NCBI GenBank assembly: GCA_963969495.1
Contig: OZ018323.1
Coordinates: 77,722,330 to 77,786,329 of the forward strand
Direction of reading: 5' to 3'
Origin: Ceratothoa steindachneri
Lineage: Eukaryota; Arthropoda; Malacostraca; Isopoda; Cymothoidae
Length of the DNA: 64,000 nucleotides
Positions 20,546 through 31,396 of the stretch are shown here, in pieces. The first letter of the stretch is position 1. Every line of letters starts with the position of its first letter. The translations under genes and the position numbers were made by a program. The notes beneath the pieces were generated by a model. It was given only the letters and a program-made list of their open reading frames with translations. It did not search any database and was not told the origin of the DNA.

Positions 20546-22330
20546 TCTCTATCTCAGGCAACCTCATCGCCGCGAGCCTGACTACTACTTCCAGAACGTC
20601 TGGCCGTTTTGCCCTGACCACTCCCATGGTGGTCGGCTGAATGTGAGACGGGGGCGAAAACAGCAGCGTTATGCCTACATTCGCTATAACCGTCGCCCGA
20701 ACGATTTCACTGTCGCTGAATTTCGTCTGGCTAGGGCTGGGTTCCGGTATATTTCGAAGCACGCCCGCCGCTCTTCTTGGCGGGCATACGTGTCTCACTT
20801 AACGGGGAGACCCCTCTACCAGTGGTGTGGAAGCGAGTCAAAAGGATTCGGGGCAATTATCGCAGGACCTTCCCACCCGTTCTCCAGGAGAATGGGACCG
20901 CAATCTCGGACCCTGCGTCCGTGGCTAAATCATTCGCGACCGCTTTCTCCGCATTCTCTTGCCGGGATGCTGCTCCCTCAGCATTCAATGCACGTCGTGA
21001 TGTCGCGGAAGGCCGCCGGCTGGACCTTACCTCCAGAGGCGGAGAACTCTTCAACGACAGGTTTACTGTGAGTGAGTTGCACTCCGCTCTCGCTTTGTGC
21101 GTGGACACCGCCCATGGTCCGAACGATGTGCCGTACGCAATGCTTTGACACCTGCGTGAGCGAGGCATGGCCGCGCCTTTCGCAAACCGGGGAGAGATCA
21201 CCCTACTCCGGCCGGTTTCCGCCCAATCTCTCTAACCTCTTGCGTGTGCAAGTTGATGGAGAAATTGGTAAATGTTAGATTAGCTTTTTTCCTGGACCGC
21301 GGAGGCCATCTGTCTTCTGCACAGTCTGGCTTCCGCAAGTTCCACTCCACGTCGGATGCTCTGCTCCGACTGGAAAATGCCGTCTGCGAGGCTTTCCTTC
21401 GTAGACAGCACTACGCCACGGTCTTTTTCGATTTGGAGAAGGCCTATGATACCGCATGGCGATACGGTATCATGGAGACTCTCCACACGATTGGGGCGAG
21501 GGGACGCCTCCCACTGTTTATATCTGAATTTTTGCGAGATCATCGATTCCGCGTACGGTTGGGGAGAGCCCTCTCCGGCCCAAAGGAGCAGGAAGAGTGT
21601 CTCCCGCGGGCAAGTGTCCTCAGTGTCACACTCTTTGCCCTGAGCATCAACGGCATCACCTCGGTGCTGCCGGAAGATGTTCTCGCTACGCTCTACGTGA
21701 ATGACCTTTTGATCTCTCTCGGCGCGGCCCAGATGCCAACTCTTGAGCGTTCACTCTAACAGGCATTGAACCGCGTCTCTCGCTATGCCGAAGCGCACGT
21801 GTTTCGGTTTTCCTTGCCCAAGAATAAGGTGTTGCACTTCTGCCGCCATCTTAATATTCCATATAGACTTGGAATTGAATCTAAACGGGGCTCGACTGAA
21901 AGTAGTGGATTCGCACAATTCCCTCGGTCTTGTTTTCTACCGACACCGCACCTGAGAGGCTCATATTCGCCTCCTTATGGTTTCTTGTACTCGTGCTATA
22001 AATATTCTTCGTTGCGTGACGTTCAGCACTTTGGGTGCTGATATAACCTTTGACCTACTTTTCTACCGATACTTTGTTTGTTCGAAGCTTGAGTACGGAT
22101 GCGAGTTTTACGCATCCGCAAAGGAGCGTGTATTGCAGAAAGTGGATTCGATCCACCATACCCGTATCCGCATGGCGACTCGTGCATTTTGCACGTCCCC
22201 CATTGAGAACCTACATGTCGAATGTCGATGCTTGCGAAATACCACTTGTTCTGCGCCGTACATAGTATGCATTGTGCGCTTATACGCGCGAGCCAGGCGT
22301 CGTTCTGTCACCAACTGCTCTCTTTATAAC
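20546..22330 (+). pseudogene. Family A ORF2: reverse transcriptase domain (A2)
   Basis: Segments in shifted frames: 20643-20850 (RPNDFTVAEFRLARAGFRYI, linker), 20777-21148 (FTVSELHSALALC, GPNDVPYAML), then 21244-21759, the RT core. The core includes SAQSGFRKFHSTSDALLRLE, FFDLEKAYDTAW (first catalytic aspartate) and LYVNDLLISLG where the family has YVDD. A3 keeps LYVDDISISFG, so the second aspartate pair is altered to N-D by one base in A2. About 75 bp including the DSWRIATVF block are deleted near 21165. The thumb region follows at 21766-22330 (SKLEYGCEFYASA). The copy is catalytically dead. Confidence 0.85.
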
Positions 22331-22399
22331 CACTGCCAATCTAGACGCTGTCTATGATACTGGGAGATGATAGTTCTATCCTAAACCCAGTTTTGACTA

Positions 22400-23072
22400 T
22401 TTCCCGCCACTTCTCTGCCTTCAAATCTTCTACAACATCTGGAGTGTTGCGCTTGACTATTTTTGGAGCACATTTCGTGTCACGCTTGATCCGTGCCAGT
22501 GTACACGGATGGCTCCAAGTCCGAAGAGAGTGTCGGCTTCTACGCTGTACCTCTTGTCTTTGATGCCAGCGTGGGTTTACTATTATATGCGTCTATTTTT
22601 ACGGAGCTATCTGGTTGCTATGCACCTCTCTGTCATCTATAGCGACTCACAAAGCGCCCTGAGTGCTATCGGTTCATTGGAATGTCCTCACTCCTTGGTT
22701 TGATGTATCCATGATGCCACGGTTGACGCGAGCCTGGCGGATGTCGAAATTATCTTCAGCTGAGTTCCTGGGCATATATGGATTGTGGTGACTAAGAGCA
22801 TCAAAGAGTCCGCGAGGACTGGGCGACCAGACCAGCGTTTCGCTCTTCACACTGACTACATGGCACTAATCGGATCAGCCCTCCGGTCCAGGTGGCAAAG
22901 AAGATGAGAGACGCCCGATGGGAACTTAAAATATTATGCCATCCCAACTGACTGTTACCATCGACCTACCCCTCTGTGCCTTGGCTGCTTCAGTTTGTTT
23001 TCTGTCGTCTCCGAATTGGGCACACTCGCGGGACGCGCCGCCATTAGATGAGGAGTTCTCCTGCACCTTACT
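22400..23072 (+). pseudogene. Family A ORF2: RNase H domain and start of C-terminal region (A2)
   Basis: VPVYTDGSKSEESVGFYAVP (about 22495-22555) is the first RNase H motif with its aspartate. FTELSGCYAPLC corresponds to the glutamate motif and VIYSDSQSALSAIGSL (22630-22680) to the next aspartate. The region after 22800 (DQRFALHTDYMALI, in shifted frame) leads towards the zinc finger but is cut off by the satellite near 23072. An ORF2-encoded RNase H is found in I, R1, LOA and related clades and absent from Jockey and CR1, which supports the clade call. Confidence 0.8.
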
Positions 23073-23660
23073 GAACCTGCCATATTCCTGCACAACCGCC
23101 AAAACCCACCACGGCATTAAGGAACCCAGCATATTTATTTACACAATTAATGAGCCCGCTAAAATCCCATCACGCCATTAAAGAAGCGGCCATATGCCTC
23201 CACGCCATTAATGAACCCGCCATATTCCTCGACGCCATTAATGAACCCACCAATAAATACAACGGCATTAATGAACCAGCCAAAACCTACCACTGTGGTA
23301 GTGTACCCGCCATATTCCTCTATGCTATTAATAAACCCGCCATATTCCTCCACGCCATTAATAAACCTACCATATTCCTTCACGTAATTAATAACCCGCC
23401 AAAACCCCATCACGCCATTAAATAAGCCGCCATATTCCACCACATCATTAATGAAGCCGCCATATTCCTCCACACCATTAATGAACCCGCCATAACCCCA
23501 AACATTGCATTAATGAAGCCGCCCAAACCTCAAACGTGGCATTAATGAGGCCGCCAAAGCTCCATCACGGCATTAATGAGGCCGCCAAAACCCCATCACG
23601 GCATTAATGAAGCCGCCAAAACCCCATCGCGGCATTAATGGAGCCGCCATACTCCTTCAG
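23073..23660. repeat. 30-bp minisatellite, about 19 units
   Basis: Unit close to CCATATTCCTCCACGCCATT followed by AATGAACCCG, varying as AAAACCCCATCACGGCATTA and similar. Because the unit is 30 bp, it stays in frame, and the minus strand from 23473 to 23159 reads as a string of EEYGGFINGV-like decapeptides; this is a by-product, with no sign of a gene. The array begins exactly where copy A2 loses similarity to family A and ends in unique sequence near 23660. Confidence 0.92.
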
Positions 23661-24352
23661 GCAATGAAAGTCGGAGGGTTTTTTGGGTTTTCAGTTTAGT
23701 AAAATTTGAAAACTGATAAACTGTCGATTAGAATGTTTATGAGAGAAATTCGTGGCGAAAGCTATAAAAAGTTCAAATGTATGGGAGTACAGAGGCCTTG
23801 CACCCCCCCCCCCCAAATAGCCTGTTTAGGGCTCTGGTGCGAAACTCTCTTGATTATAATTGTCGTCTTGGAATATTTGGTTAGAAGTTCGTGATTACAG
23901 TTTTGACCGAGTAAAATGAGAGTAGGGAGGGGTACATATGCCAAGTACTGCCCCTAAACCCTAAAAAAAATACTTGGACCCTTGGGGACAGGGAGCGCAC
24001 GCACCCCTTCCGATCCTGATAGCTCCGCCACCGACCTCTCATTACGAGGTGGAGCCAATTGATCAAGGCAGGTCACTTTGTGGCACCAATTAAAAATGTG
24101 ACACAAAAAACGGAACTTGTTCGGATGCAGTTGAGATAAACCATAGCGTGATTAAACCAGCAAAAACAAATAGTAATTGGGATCATTCTTGTGCTATTCA
24201 GAATGGGGCCACTCGGCTTCCGGAACCGATTTTTTCCTCGTTCTCGAAATTGGCTTTCGATGTCACTTTGCTGACTCGACGCCCCGATTTCGGCTCTTCC
24301 CTTCCTTTAGAAGCGTCACGCCCGAACTAAAAAGAAGCCTAGAGGCGTCCGA
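23661..24352. other. No gene seen
   Basis: Unique-looking DNA with a C-run at 23804-23814. Open frames on both strands show no family motif. Confidence 0.5.
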
Positions 24353-24585
<233 letters not shown>

Positions 24586-24689
24586 TATAATGCTCATTAA
24601 CTAATAGGAAAAAGGGAAAGATGATGCAGCGATTTCGTCCTTTTTTAAGACCAAGAAGTATAAACTTTTTTACCCATTAAAGAGAGTGA

Positions 24690-24776
24690 AAATTAGGTGG
24701 GGTTCGAACTTATGCCATCGAGCGCTGTTCGTTTTTCAAGCTACCACGCTAACCACTCGGACACCATCCACTATCT
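24690..24776 (-). repeat. tRNA-derived SINE head (minus strand)
   Basis: On the minus strand, TGGTGTCCGAGTGGTTAGCG is a good A box of the tRNA-Leu/Ser type, and AAGTTCGAACCCCAC about 40 bp later is a good B box. The intervening sequence cannot form a normal anticodon arm and no 3' acceptor is present, so this is a SINE promoter, not a tRNA gene. The minus-strand body runs towards 24590 without a recognised tail. Confidence 0.7.
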
Positions 24777-25135
24777 AGCATAGCGACTAGCGTGATGCCT
24801 GAGAAGCGAAAAGCGCTCGATGGCATAGGTTCAAACCTCGCTTCCCCACCGGGAGGGGGGTGTTACCCCGTGTAGCCCGTGTACCTGGAGGAGCCGCATG
24901 TCCTCCCAGCTTGAGTGCGGATTAGGGAAACCCCGTCTCTGGGTTGAGGTGAACCCTCTGACGGGGCTTGGGAAAGTTCTTGATGCGCTTTCCCCTCACC
25001 TCCAATCGGCACTACTTTAAATTATTATTATTATTATTAGTTATTTGCATCGTTATTATCATTATTATTATTATTACTATTTATTATTATTATTTATTAT
25101 TGTTCATTATTATTATTATCATTGCGTCTATCCCC
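24777..25135 (+). repeat. tRNA-derived SINE with (ATT)n tail
   Basis: The plus strand carries AGCGCTCGATGGCATAGGTT and TTCAAACCTCGC (B box), the same head sequence as the neighbouring minus-strand copy, with a diverged A-box region. A GC-rich body (GGAGGAGCCGCATGTCCTCC, GGGTTGAGGTGAACCCTCTG) reaches 25018, and an ATT-rich microsatellite tail runs to about 25130. A simple-repeat tail after a tRNA-like head is the usual SINE structure. Confidence 0.7.
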
Positions 25136-25559
25136 TCAAACTTTTCTACCTGCTTTTGCACCAGGAGTGTTTCCAAATGTCCAGAGTCGGTCCCGTAGCC
25201 ATGATGCCTTGGTGGACTGCATGCCATCCTGGAATCACCTAGTACCAGGGTATGATAATAATAGGTGGTCAGCCACCTAACTCTACTTCTCCTTATTACA
25301 TACCCTCCTGCCCACTTCCAAACTTGCTCATCTATCCACAGAGGTTCTGGCTGACTGGCGCACTTTCGTCCTCTTATGAGCCTTAGTCGAATGGCAGTGT
25401 ATACTGTGAGGTCCCTCCCTACTTGCTACGAGTGCCGAAAGCCCGCTGGCTAGGACAAGTATTAGTTGTAGGGTGTGGTGGGCCGTCGAGTCTGCTCATT
25501 TTTTTTCAGTAGCACATATAAGGGGGCTACGCCGTCACCATCCTTTATAGTCGAAGATC
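25136..25559. other. No gene seen; flank of LINE copy A3
   Basis: GC-moderate sequence without coding motifs. It could be more 5' sequence of A3, but no second copy supports that. Confidence 0.4.
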
Positions 25560-25619
25560 GAGGATAATTTCGCCTGAATGGCGGGCCGGTTGGCAAAGCC
25601 CATGACCCGCGTAGCAAGT

Positions 25620-26130
25620 ATTTTTCCCGTTAGGGGAGCGGCGATTTGCCTTCCTGACTGCCGTGCTGACGGGACTCAGCGCCCCGTCAGGCCCAAGCTT
25701 AGCCTCTTCTCCTTTCAGACACTTAAACTACTTCCTCACTATCCATGCAACCTCTCCCACAACATTCTCTGGTCGTCCTCTAATTTCACAGGGTAGACAC
25801 CGACCAGCTTCCTCTCGCCCAACTATCCCGGATCGGTACTGAAGGGGAGGGGACAATGTTCTCTCACGCATGAACTCCGGTGGGTGTTTAACAAACTGCT
25901 TCATCCCCACCCACACCTTCCTCACAGACACCTCTCTCTTTCAAAATCTATCAATTTTACGCCGTGCCTAATGTGGAGTTGCCATACCGATAGGCTGCCA
26001 GGTCACTAGGCGGGAGGAATGGCCTCGAATGGCGGCAGCTGGCTCTGCCGGCCACGTATTCAACCCTCGCAGAGTGGGCTACTGCATGGGAGTGATAAGT
26101 ATTTGCGTCCCGTGACACTAATAGGGTCAC
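25620..26130 (+). promoter_or_regulatory. Shared LINE 5' UTR block (copy in A3)
   Basis: About 510 bp that align along their whole length with 53030-53545 of family B: GCTGACGGGACTCAGCGCCC, CTAATTTCACAGGGTAGACA, CCCAACTATCCCGGATCGGT, CTGCTTCATCCCCACC and CCCTCGCAGAGTGGGC occur in the same order and spacing. It ends at the ORF1 start. It probably contains the internal promoter, by analogy with related LINEs. Confidence 0.7.
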
Positions 26131-28035
26131 CATGCCCATGAATGAATTTAATAACGAAAATAACACTCTCCCTCTATCTTCCCCTTCAACCATCGACGGA
26201 GCCGCTTCCGGGCAGCTCCACTGAAAAAAATTAAGCTCCCTACCCGTGTGCTTTCGCAGGGGACCCTCCAAACCATTTAGACCGGAGAGAAGGCTTACTT
26301 CTCTACTAGGCCTACTGGTGTAGGGGGCCCCCTCACCCCCTTCTCTGGAATTACCCTAGGGCGACTCCCTCTTTCCAGCGGCAGTCCATACTTTTCTTTC
26401 ATAGGGGACTGCCACGAAAGCACGCAGGCGCCCGAAATTCACGGCTCCCGGTGGGAGCGGTTCGATAGGCCCAACCCCTTAAGGGGGCGAGGATGGCAGG
26501 GCCCGCCGGCCCCTGCCCCCTAACGTCCTGCGTGTGTGTGTGTGCGACCAGTTCGCAGGGGATCAGTATATTTGCCCACTTCTTTTCCCTGCTGATGTCG
26601 GTTCGCCGGCCCAAGAAAAGAAAAAAGGTTCCTCGAATGGGATCCGTGATGTCTTGGGGGAGGTAGCCACATGGAGCCCCCCCTCAGATGGACATGGTCC
26701 CTGAGGTGACCCAGCTCCAGACGGTAGGATCTTCCATGGGGTCGAACCCGGGCTCGGCGCCAAGAAAAGAACCCGTGTCCAGCCCTATGCAAGCTTCTAC
26801 TCAGACGGCTCGGGTCCACGAAGCCTCACAAAGAGGGGAAGGATATCCTCCGCCAGCTGGTGCCCCTATGACAAGCAAAACCTCCATTTGAGAGAAAGAT
26901 CTTGCTAAGGGCGGTCAATCTGTTCTAGAGGCTCCTCTCGGCGGAGGGGAGAAGCGGGTTGATTCCCTGCCTTCCTTTCCTAAAAAGAAAAAAAAAAAGA
27001 AAAAAACGAAAAAGACTAGGGGCTCCTCTCCTTCTGGGCAGGCCACAGGGACGGGCGGCTCCGGTGCTTCCCAGGGTGGAAAGTCCCAGAGTAACACAAA
27101 AAGTGCGCAGAGCGGAGCCTCGATTAAGTCGGGACCCTTCATTAGGAAGTTACCTGGCGTTTTCGAGACCACTGGTTTCAAACTCTTCCTCGTTATTCGT
27201 TTCATTGATGGCAGCATGTTGGCTAAGGACAACATGATCCATCAGAGGAGAGCTTTAGCTAGCGTGATTGTTAGAGAGCCGAAGGAGACCCGTTTCTCGG
27301 ACGGGAGCCTTCTGGCGAATGCGTCGAATCCCTCCGAAGCGGCCCTTATTAGTGCCCTTCGGACACTTAATAGCTCGCCTGTGAGTGTGACGCCGCACTC
27401 TACCATGAATTTCATGAAAGGAGTAGTTTATGCAAGGGAACTCGTGGACTACTCCATAAAGGACATCACCTTAGAGCTGGCCGAGCATGGGGCGGTCAAG
27501 GTAGAGCGTGTGACGAGAAAACAGGGAGGGGCCTTCGTCACGTTCCACTGTGACAAGCTACCTGAGTCGGGGCGTGCCGGTTGGTATCGCTACCGCGTGA
27601 AAGCATTCCTGTCACTTCCACTTTGGTCATACTAATCGCTCCTATAGACGCGCAAAGTAGGGGTTACCCGAAGTCTGTGTAAGTTGCTCCAAGGCTGCAC
27701 ACGATAAGTCCAAGTGTGTCAATTGCGGATAGGCGCACCCAGCTTCTTCGAAACAATGTGGTACGAATCTCCTTAGAAGGAAATCCTGGCCGGTCAGGCC
27801 CAGGATAGTCTCCCATTACGAAGCTAAGGAGTTGGTCCTGGTGCGCCCCGCTCTGCCTGGGACGTCTTATGCTTCAATGTTAAGAAAACTACGAGCACGA
27901 TCGTTTCCGCGCCCATTTGGAACCATTCTGCTGGCTGTACCTACCCCGAGTGCTTCCCTGGTAGAGCTGCTGGCATAAAAGGTTCACACCCAGCCGTGGC
28001 TAAATCCAGGGTTCCATCTCCTTCCCCCAGCATCA
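26131..28035 (+). pseudogene. Family A ORF1 remnant (A3)
   Basis: The start codon at 26131 (MPMNEFNNENN) directly follows the shared 5' UTR and corresponds to MSINENFPK in family B, so this is probably the family's true ORF1 start. The N-terminal half is frameshifted. The RRM-like part is open at 27216-27635 (GVVYARELVDYSIKDI, LPESGRAGWYRYRVKAF). The zinc-knuckle region that follows (27640-27760) keeps VCVSCSKAAHDKSK-like pieces but has stops. The end of ORF1 is deleted. Confidence 0.75.
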
Positions 28036-29930
28036 GAAGGAAGGAAATGACTGATTTCTTTTTCTCAGTCGGAGAGTTTAAGTCGGTAGATGAGGCCGTT
28101 GATTTCTTCTCCAGCCCCCTCAACGCCGTTGGCCTAGCTACTATTCGTAGAATGACTGGCACGCCGACCGCTCCCGTAGATGTCAGCTGAGTGTGAGACT
28201 GCCCTCCCTCAAACAGAAGCGTTATGCCTACATGTGCTATAAGCGCCGCCCAAACGACTTCACTGTCGGTCAATTTCGTCGATCTAGGGGTAGGTTCCGA
28301 TATATTTTGAAGCACGCCCACCGCTGCTCTTGGCGGGCATGAGGTGTGGAAGTGAGCTAAAGGATTCGGGGCAAGTTGTCGCAGGACCCCCTCACGTTCT
28401 CCGGGAGAATGCGACCCCAATCTCGCACCTCGCGTCCGTGGCGGAGTATGTCGCCACCGCTTTCTCAACTTTCTCTAGCAGGATTGCTGCTCCGCTAGTA
28501 TTCAATGTGCGTCGTGATGTCGCGGAAAGTTGCCAACTGGACTTTACCTCCAGAGGCGGAGAACCCTTCAACAACAGGTTTACTTTGAGTGAGTTGCGTT
28601 CCGGTTTCGCTTCGTGCGCGGACACCTTTCCTGGTCCGACGATGTCCCTTACGCCATGCTTCGACACCTGGGTGAACGAGGCATGGCCTTTCTGTTAGAT
28701 TTGTTCAGCAGGATCTAGGTAGAAGGTATCCTCCCAGACTCATGGCGAATCGCTACTGTGTTCGCTTTTCGCAAACTGGAGAGACATCACTACTTCGGCC
28801 TCTTTACGTCCAATCTCTCTAAGCTCCTGTGTGTAAGATGATTAAGAAATTCGTAAATGTTAGATTAGCCTTTTTTTCTGGATAGCGGAGGCCACCTGTC
28901 GTCTGCACAGTGCGGCTTCGCAAGTTCCACTCCACGTTGGATGCTCTGCTCCGACTGGAAAATGCTCTCTTCGGGGCCCTCCTTTGTGGACAGCACTACG
29001 CTGCGGCGTTTTTCGATCTCGAAAAGGCCTATGATACCGCATGCCGATAAGTAATCATGAAGACTCTTCACACAATTAGGGCGAGGGGATGCCTCCCAAC
29101 CTTTATATCTTATTTTTTGCGAGATATTCGATACTGCGTAGGGATAGGGGAGCCCTCCCCGGCTAATGAGTCAGGAAGATGTGTCCCGTAGGGAAGTGTC
29201 CTCAATATCGCACTTTTTTCCATGACCATCAACGGCATCACCTCGATGCTACTGGAAGATGTTCTCGCTACGCTCTACGTGGACGACATTTCGATCTCTT
29301 TTGGCGCATCCCATATGCCTACTTTGGAGCGTCGACTCCAACAGGCATTGAACCGCGTCCCTCGTTATGCCGAATCCCACAGACTTCGGTTTTCCTTGGC
29401 AAGACTAAGATGGTGCACTTCTGCCGCATCCACGGCTCCACTCTGACCTACACTTGTTTCTAAACGGTATTCGCCATGAAGTGGTGGATTCGCACCGTTT
29501 CTTTGGTCTTGTTTTCGACCGATACCTTCCTTCTGATGCTCATTCGCAGTCTTAGCATGTTTTGTACCCACGTCATGGACACCTTTGTTCGGTGACGTTT
29601 AACACCTGGGGTACTGATGAGGCTACTTCCTTACTTTTCTATCGATCCTTTGTTTCTTCGAAGCTTGACTACGATTGTAATTTTTATGCATCTGCTGCCA
29701 AGCGTCTATTGCGGAAGATGGAATCGATCCACTACACCGGTTTCCGCTTGGATACCAGTTCCTACCGCATGTCCCCCATTGGGAGCCTACTTGTCTATAC
29801 TTTAGGGATGCCACTCGCTTTGCGCCGTGTACATTTCACTATTCGCCTGTACGCGCGAGCCCGGTGCATCTCTCAGTCGCCAATGGATCTCAATCCATTC
29901 TCCATGCGTAGCCAGTCTTGACGGTGCCTA
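28036..29930 (+). pseudogene. Family A ORF2 remnant: RT domain (A3)
   Basis: It begins at a deletion junction in the linker before the RT. Recognisable blocks: GEPFNNRFTLSELRSGFASC (28558-28620), DSWRIATVFAF (about 28738-28770, a block missing in A2), FFDLEKAYDTA-equivalent in a broken frame (29008-29042), and the open frame 29222-29446 with MTINGITSMLLEDVLATLYV directly followed by DDISISFGA. This copy therefore keeps the catalytic YVDD. The thumb segment at 29562-29921 contains SKLDYDCNFYASA. Several stops and shifts make it inactive. Confidence 0.8.
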
Positions 29931-29989
29931 TGCTACCGAGAGACGCCAGTCATACCCTAAGCCCTTTAGGTTTAGAGCTAGCTAACTCT

Positions 29990-30790
29990 TTTGAGAGCTC
30001 GGTGTAGCTCACGGCTGGTGGCTCCTCTGGTTCTGCCCAGGATGCCACCCTTGAGGGTACTACCACCTTTACATATTTGTCTCCACGACTATGCTCCCAA
30101 AGCTTCCATAGCGCCACGAGTATTGCGTTCCGCAATTTGCAGCAAACTTCGTGTTACGCTGGATCCGTGCCAGTTTATACGATTGGCTCCAAGTCCTATG
30201 AGGTGGTTGGCTTCTACGTCGTATCAGGCGCTGTTTTCTTCATGACCGAACTGGTTGCAATACACCCCTCGATACGGGGGATAACGCGTCGTGACCAGTT
30301 TGTAGACCGTATTGTGATCTATAGCGACTCACAAAACATTATGAGTGCTTTTGGGGCATTCTAATGCCCACACCTCCTTCTTCGTGGTATCCATGACGCT
30401 ACGGCGAGCCGGATGGATGTTGAGATTTTCTTCTGCTGAGTCCCTGGACATGTGGGAATTGCGCTAATGAGAACTAGGCGACCAAACTAGCCTTTGTTCC
30501 ATCCTCATACTGACTACATGATAAAAATCAGTTCAACTCTCCGGGTGCTCTGACAAAGCAAATGGGAGACAGCCGAGGGGAGCTTAAACTTGCGTGCCAT
30601 TGCGCCGCGACTGTTCCCATTGACCTACCCCTCAATCCTTCAGCGGCTTCAGGTCACTTCCTTAAGTCTCCGAATTGTACACACTCAAGTCGCACACCCA
30701 TCTGATGGAGAGCTCCATAGCATTAGTATCTTACTGCGTCGTCCTCTGGATTGTTTAGTTCATTTTTTTTTTGCCCAGACTGATTGATAT
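29990..30790 (+). pseudogene. Family A ORF2 remnant: RNase H and C-terminus (A3)
   Basis: VPVYTIGSKSYEVVGFYVVS (about 30170-30228) corresponds to the RNase H motif VYTDGSK with the catalytic aspartate changed to isoleucine. FMTELVAIHPSIR keeps the glutamate motif and IVIYSDSQNIMSAFGAF the next aspartate. The C-terminal segment with LRAIAPRLFPLTYPSI and LRIVHTQVAHPSDGE lies at 30590-30720. This copy lacks an intact RNase H. Confidence 0.75.
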
Positions 30791-31095
30791 TCGTGCATGT
30801 TACCTGCTGGGTGGCTACCCCTTTACCCTTCTACTCGGGAAGGGTTCGTGTTCTGACTGTGCCCTAAGATACTTTTTGGACTCGGCTGACCTCCTTCATT
30901 TTATTTAACCTTTTTGGTGTATGGTCCATGCTCTGGCGCCAGGGGCGGGCGCGATGACGGAGCAAGGTTTTTGTTTGTTCTCTTTGCTCTTTTTGTTTTG
31001 TGTTATTAGCCTTTTTTGTTAATATAGTAAGATTAGGGTTTTTTTCACGTTTGGTGACTTTTCCCTCTGTACAGTCACCAGATAGACGTCTTAAT

Positions 31096-31396
31096 ATAAT
31101 AAAGTAAGCTAACAAACCTGTTTTTTCCAATTAAGTTCTAGACACAGATGCCCTCTTTAGTTTTTCATGGAAAAGTTAAACCCCTTTTCCTCCTTCAGAA
31201 TCTTGTTTCCGAGGAAAACCTTTTTTGAAGTATTTTCAATCGGATGAGTTAATGGTTAAGTGATTGTCCATTATCGAATTTCGAAACAGTCGCCTGACAA
31301 ATTGGAACGCATTATTTCATTATGTATCCTAGTTACGAGTAAAGACCCTGGTATGCATAGGCCGAGATTCCGACCTAGAGGCAGCTCATGGGTCTA
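31096..31396. other. No gene seen
   Basis: A short stretch between LINE A3 and the Tc1-like element, without recognisable content. Confidence 0.5.

Larger units (their letters stand above)
17370..23072 (+). mobile_element. I-like LINE family A, copy A2 (longest copy)
   Basis: The most complete family member in the window: 5' UTR (17370-17610, with about 380 bp of the UTR and the ORF1 start deleted compared with A3), ORF1, ORF2 endonuclease, RT, RNase H and the beginning of the C-terminal region. It stops at about 23072, where a 30-bp satellite begins, so the zinc finger and 3' UTR are absent. GC content is well above that of the flanks. All recognised family A copies lie on the plus strand. 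The APE endonuclease plus RNase H plus a three-knuckle ORF1 place it in the I/Nimb-like part of the LINE tree. Confidence 0.88.
25560..31095 (+). mobile_element. I-like LINE family A, copy A3 (decayed, endonuclease deleted)
   Basis: The order of similarity to A2 and A6 is 5' UTR (25620-26130), ORF1 (26131-28030), a deletion that removes the ORF1 end and the whole endonuclease (junction near 28035), the RT linker and RT (28040-29900), RNase H (30000-30460), the C-terminal region (30480-30790) and the 3' UTR to about 31095, where TACAGTCACCAGATAGACG is a decayed family tail. Its 5' UTR is the fullest of the family. Confidence 0.85.

Noticed and set aside
23159..23473. 104-residue minus-strand frame with decapeptide repeats
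   Set aside because: It arises because the satellite unit is 30 bp and lacks stops in that frame. There is no start context, no flanking coding sequence and no known protein.
23073..23660. Could be a CRISPR array
   Set aside because: Units are contiguous 30-bp tandem repeats without distinct spacers, in animal DNA, with no cas genes.
24690..24776. A functional tRNA-Leu or tRNA-Ser gene
   Set aside because: A and B boxes are good, but acceptor and anticodon stems cannot be formed and the head is repeated next to a SINE body.
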